From: DXYV01 sp045543215
GTDB lineage: Bacteria; Bacillota; Clostridia; Oscillospirales; Oscillospiraceae
Assembly: GCA_045543215.1 (NCBI GenBank)
Contig: JAZQMD010000156.1
Coordinates: 1 to 8,735 of the forward strand
Reading direction: 5' to 3'
DNA: 8,735 bases
Shown here: positions 5,823-8,735 of the stretch, piece by piece
Layout of the letters: each line of letters opens with the position of its first letter
Numbering within the stretch: the first letter of the stretch is position 1
Position numbers and translations under genes: made by a program
Notes under the pieces: model-generated
What the model saw: the letters and a program-made list of their open reading frames with translations, nothing else
Told to the model about the DNA's origin: nothing
Databases searched by the model: none

Positions 5823-7064
5823 ATGAAGCAATTTGGAAAAATACTAAAATTTGAACTTAAAAATTATCTTAACAACAAAACTTTTATAGGCGTAACGATT
5901 TTTCTTGTTGCTGTGATTGCTGTTGTAATGTTCTTCCCTCGCATCCTCCGGGCGCTTGACAATGGCCAAGATACTACAACGACCGAGAACCTGCCAGTAA
6001 TGCTCATTATCAGTGATACAGCAGATAACAGCGAAGCGATAAAGGAAGCCTTTTCTTCAGCATTCACCGATTACGAGGTCAAAATTGCTGATGCTGATCT
6101 AGAGAGCGTAAAGGAACAAATCGTTTCAGGCATTGCTGAGTGTGCGTTTGTTATGAACAGCCTGACCTCTTATACCTACTATGTCCATAATCTTTCTATG
6201 TATGACAACAATATGGTGATTGCAGATGAAGTGTTGCAAAGCATTTATCGTATGAGTGCTATGGTGCAGGGAGGACTGTCTCTGGAAGAGGTTAACACGA
6301 TTCTTACGGCACAAATTGAAGGTAAAACAGAAAATCTTGGCAAAGACCAAATGCAGAACTTTTTTTATACGTACATAATGATTTTTGCACTATATATGGT
6401 TATTCTGCTTTACGGTCAGATGGTTGCTACTAATGTTGCCACTGAAAAGAGCTCCCGCGCTATGGAATTGCTTGTTACCAGTGCAAAGCCGACCAGTATG
6501 ATGTTTGGCAAGGTGATTGCTTCCTGCATTGCCGGACTGGTTCAGATTATCGCTGTCTTTGGCTCTGCGCTCCTGTTTTTTAATCTTAACGAAGTCTATT
6601 GGGGTAATAATACGGTCGTAAGTTCTATCTTCGACATGCCTGCGGATCTCTTTGTATATATGCTGATTTTCTTCGTGCTCGGCTTTTTTATCTATGCGTT
6701 TATGTACGGTGCCGTAGGCTCAACTGCATCGAAGCTGGAGGACATCAACACCTCGGTCATGCCGATTACCATGCTATTTATTATCGGCTTTTTTGTAGTA
6801 ATGTTTTCTATGACAAGTGGAAGTGTGGAAAACATCTTAATCAAAATCTGTTCTTATATTCCGTTCACTTCTCCTATGGCGATGTTTACCCGCATCGCAA
6901 TGACAACGGTTCCAATGTATGAAATTATTATTTCGATTGCAATACTGATTGCTTCTGTTATCGGTGTAGGTATCGTTTCTGCAAAAATCTACCGTGTAGG
7001 CGTTCTGCTTTATGGCACAACGCCGAAGCTTGGTGCCATTATCAAGGCGGTTTGGAAAGCATAA
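5823..7064 (+). CDS. ABC-2 type exporter permease, YhaP/NatB type
   Basis: A 413-residue membrane subunit that should dimerise and pair with the preceding ATPase. The first transmembrane helix (about 21-40) is followed by a large outside domain (about 45-175). A cluster of about five or six helices then occupies roughly 180-205, 228-254, 272-298, 311-333, possibly 340-360, and 366-390. This one-helix, large-loop, helix-cluster topology is typical of NatB/ABC-2 permeases. The cytoplasmic segment EKSSRAMELLVTSAKP (208-223) matches the conserved EKSSR-x-E-x-L motif of that group. The GGGGGG site ahead of the ATG and the 14-base gap to the ATPase gene show one operon. The protein is complete, with no frameshift. 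No self-resistance, precursor-peptide or two-component genes are visible beside it, so the exported compound cannot be inferred. Confidence 0.92.
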   Translation: MKQFGKILKFELKNYLNNKTFIGVTIFLVAVIAVVMFFPRILRALDNGQDTTTTENLPVMLIISDTADNSEAIKEAFSSAFTDYEVKIADADLESVKEQIVSGIAECAFVMNSLTSYTYYVHNLSMYDNNMVIADEVLQSIYRMSAMVQGGLSLEEVNTILTAQIEGKTENLGKDQMQNFFYTYIMIFALYMVILLYGQMVATNVATEKSSRAMELLVTSAKPTSMMFGKVIASCIAGLVQIIAVFGSALLFFNLNEVYWGNNTVVSSIFDMPADLFVYMLIFFVLGFFIYAFMYGAVGSTASKLEDINTSVMPITMLFIIGFFVVMFSMTSGSVENILIKICSYIPFTSPMAMFTRIAMTTVPMYEIIISIAILIASVIGVGIVSAKIYRVGVLLYGTTPKLGAIIKAVWKA

Positions 7065-7096
7065 AACTTAAAGTGAACACCCTGCAAAGCTGGATT

Positions 7097-7222
7097 TGAT
7101 ATGATCCTCCCAAAGTAGACCATGGAAATATCCAAAGTCTACATTGGGAGGATATTTTCATGTCAAAACCCCAATACACACCAGAGCGATCGTCTTTGCT
7201 TTGCATAACTTTGCCATGTTAA
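7097..7222 (+). mobile_element. Remnant of an insertion sequence end (IS3/IS150-like)
   Basis: A 24-bp imperfect inverted repeat (7097-7120 and 7137-7160, 20 of 24 positions matching) begins with TG and ends with CA. Its inner part CCTCCCAAAGTAGAC resembles IS3/IS150-type ends. The right arm carries GGGAGG (7146-7151), 8 bases before ATG 7160, from which a transposase-like N-terminus is read before the frame is lost. No downstream transposase body or distal end is visible in the window. The family assignment is a pattern judgement, not a search result. Confidence 0.45.
7160..7222 (+). pseudogene. Truncated transposase orfA-like start
   Basis: ATG 7160 has a well-placed GGGAGG site and reads MSKPQYTPERSSLLCITLPC before a TAA at 7220-7222. 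The first nine residues look like the start of IS3-family OrfA proteins (MSK-x-x-Y-T/S-P-E, then a helix-turn-helix). The similarity ends after TPE, where the expected FK-type continuation is missing, suggesting a deletion or recombination joint near 7187. It cannot encode a working protein. Confidence 0.35.
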
Positions 7223-7312
7223 TGTTCAGTACAGGTCTGGGCGGTAGTGGTGTCTGTCGTATTAATACCGGAGTTTTCCCTAATACTTTATGGTAAAAGG
7301 GATTAGAATTTT

Positions 7313-8717
7313 TTAAAATTTCAGGATGGGTTGGTAGACCTCTAGCCAGTGGTTGACCTGTACGAACCAGGCGATGGTCTGGGGGGTGGTCATAAGCTGA
7401 CCATACCAGGGAGTGGAGCGGTTATCGATGAGCAGTCCCTCCAGAGCCTCCCGCCGTACCAGTCTCAGCAAGGGGGCATCGGGGCGGTTTAGTACATCCC
7501 GGCGCAGCAGGGAGGAGACGACTGCCAGATAGTCCGGGTTGTGAGTCTTGGGATAGGGGCTTTTTTTCCGCCACAGAACCTCCTGAGGGAGAAGGCCCTC
7601 CATGGCGTGGCGCAGCAGCCCCTTCTCATGACCATGCCAGTCCTTCCATTCCCAGGGGATGCGGTAGAGATATTCTGCAATGCGCCAATCGCAAAAGGGA
7701 ACGCGTACCTCCAGTCCGCTGTACATGGACATGCGATCTTTCCGATCCAGAAGGGTCTGCATGAACCAGTCAAAGTTGAGGTTGACCATCTCTTTCATCC
7801 GTTTCTCCAAAGGAGAGTTGCTGGGAAGAAGATGGCAGCGAGCTAGGGTATCCCGATAACGCTGGTCTACAAAGGTGGAGGCATCGATACGTTCGGCCAA
7901 CTCCGGGGTGAGGAAGGAAGAGCGGTAGGTGGTGGACTGGGCCCAGGGAAAGCCCTCCTGTGCCCTGATGTCCGGGTCCCGGTACCAGGGATAGCCACCG
8001 AAGATCTCATCGGCGCACTCACCTGACAGGGCAACCCGAGCATGTTGACGAATTTCCTCGCAGAATAGCAGGAGGGAGGAGTCCACATCGGCCATACCGG
8101 GTAAGTCCCGGGCCTCCACAGCCGCATAGAGGGCTTTGGCGACACTGGCGCTGTCCAGCACTACCCGGTGGTGCTCAGCCCGGAGATAGGAATTCATTAC
8201 CTGGATATAGTGGGCATCACTATTGGGCTGGAATTTGGTGGCGCGGAAATATTGGTCGTTGCCTTCGTAGTCCACTGAGAAGGTATGCAGCCGTTCCCCC
8301 TGCCGGATCAGGGCGCGGTCGGCTACGGCGGAGATAATGCTGGAATCCAGCCCCCCGGACAGGAAAGTACATACTGGAACATCGGCCACCAGTTGCCGCT
8401 CAATGGCATCGGTGACCAGGGAACGAACCTTCTCCACCGTTTGACTGAAGGTGTCGGTATGCTCTGCATCGGTAAGACGCCAGTACTGCCGCAGGGTAAG
8501 GCCGTTGTCTTTGGTATAGCGGCCCAGGGTTCCCGGTTCCACCTCACGTAGTCCGCAGAAGACTCCGCAGCCCGGGGTGCGTCCCGGCCCCAGTAGCAGA
8601 AGTTCCGCTACTCCCTCCAGATCCAGTTCCGGATTTATATCGGGCCAGGCGAGCAGGGCTTTGAGCTCTGAGCCGAAGCGGAAGGCTCCATTCATCTGAA
8701 TATAAAACAAAAACTTA
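7313..8717 (-). CDS. asnB: Asparagine synthetase B (glutamine-hydrolysing), 5'-truncated
   Basis: About 468 genuine residues of a protein that is normally near 610. AsnB makes asparagine from aspartate, ATP and glutamine-derived ammonia. The N-terminal class II glutaminase (catalytic Cys2) lies beyond the contig end; the visible part starts at its last strands (KFLFY, then FRFGSELKALL). The synthetase domain is complete. The ATP-pyrophosphatase loop SGGLDS is encoded at 8342-8359, followed by SGECADEIFGGYPW and the late motif DRMSMYSGLEVRVPFCD. The Cys in SGECADE replaces the Gly found in Escherichia coli-type enzymes. The C-terminus is intact, with a TAA stop at 7313-7315. Residues MASD that seem to precede KFLFY come from adapter and are not real. 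It shares strand and GC-rich codon use with ybaK and the pseudouridine synthase, which suggests the AT-rich exporter island separated them. Confidence 0.95.
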
Positions 8718-8735
8718 AAGTCGGAGGCCAAGCGG
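8718..8735. other. Untrimmed DNBSEQ (BGI/MGI) adapter at right edge
   Basis: AAGTCGGAGGCCAAGCGG is the first 18 bases of the standard BGI/MGI 3' adapter, here in forward orientation. With the reverse-complement copy at 1-20 it creates an apparent terminal inverted repeat that is not biological. The asnB frame stays open through it, so an automatic gene caller will add false residues. Confidence 0.9.

Larger units (their letters stand above)
7065..7312. other. 248-bp region after the exporter with insertion-sequence debris
   Basis: It holds the inverted repeat and broken transposase-like start listed separately (7097-7222). From 7223 to 7312 I see only short open stretches and no gene. No convincing terminator follows asnB on the minus strand. 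The hairpin at 7097-7160, followed by ATTTTC, might act as a weak terminator for the exporter operon. The change back to GC-rich backbone occurs near 7300. Confidence 0.6.

Noticed and set aside
7183..7293. Short open frame after the IS remnant, reading IVFALHNFAMLMFSTGLGG
   Set aside because: It has no credible start signal, is only about 35 codons long and shows no recognisable motif; it may be leftover coding DNA but cannot be supported.
1..8735. Linear plasmid or phage-like element with terminal inverted repeats
   Set aside because: The inverted repeat at the ends is adapter sequence, and the gene content is chromosomal housekeeping.

Overview
This window looks like a short contig from a Gram-positive gut-type Clostridia genome, most likely Oscillospiraceae-like (inference). 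The reasons are the dnaG-rpoD pair, a primary sigma factor of SigA type, a secreted protein with a copper-amine-oxidase N-terminal-like domain, strong AGGAGG-type ribosome binding sites, and GC-rich codon use in most genes. The sequence is not clean genomic DNA to its edges. Bases 1-20 and 8718-8735 match, in opposite orientations, the standard 3' adapter of BGI/MGI DNBSEQ libraries, so the real genome sequence runs from about 21 to about 8717.

Layout. At the left, the last codons of dnaG (DNA primase) overlap the start of rpoD (84-1394). A gene for an exported protein with a copper-amine-oxidase-like N-terminal domain (1439-2818) follows, and a perfect 22-bp stem terminator (2818-2866) closes this plus-strand unit. 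A minus-strand pair comes next: ybaK-type aminoacyl-tRNA deacylase (3883-4365), translationally coupled through an ATGA overlap to an RluA/RluD-family pseudouridine synthase (2984-3886). At the right edge, also on the minus strand, is asnB (asparagine synthetase B, 7313 to the contig end), which has lost its N-terminal glutaminase domain to the contig boundary.

Between ybaK and asnB lies a clearly different AT-rich island, about 4424-7300. It carries a plus-strand two-gene ABC exporter of the YhaQ/YhaP (NatA/NatB-like) type at 4918-7064, behind a long structured leader. The leader has an extended -10 promoter (TGATATAAT), an AT-rich palindrome, a possible 19-codon upstream ORF and a long hairpin followed by five T just before the exporter's ribosome binding site. 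This arrangement resembles ribosome-mediated transcription attenuation of antibiotic-induced ABC exporters. Downstream is a remnant of an insertion-sequence end, with a 24-bp imperfect inverted repeat and a broken transposase-like start. Together these suggest a horizontally acquired, possibly drug- or peptide-responsive exporter placed between housekeeping genes.

The backbone genes act in replication (DnaG), general transcription (RpoD), tRNA proofreading (YbaK), RNA modification (pseudouridine synthase) and asparagine synthesis (AsnB). I see no CRISPR array, tRNA or rRNA.
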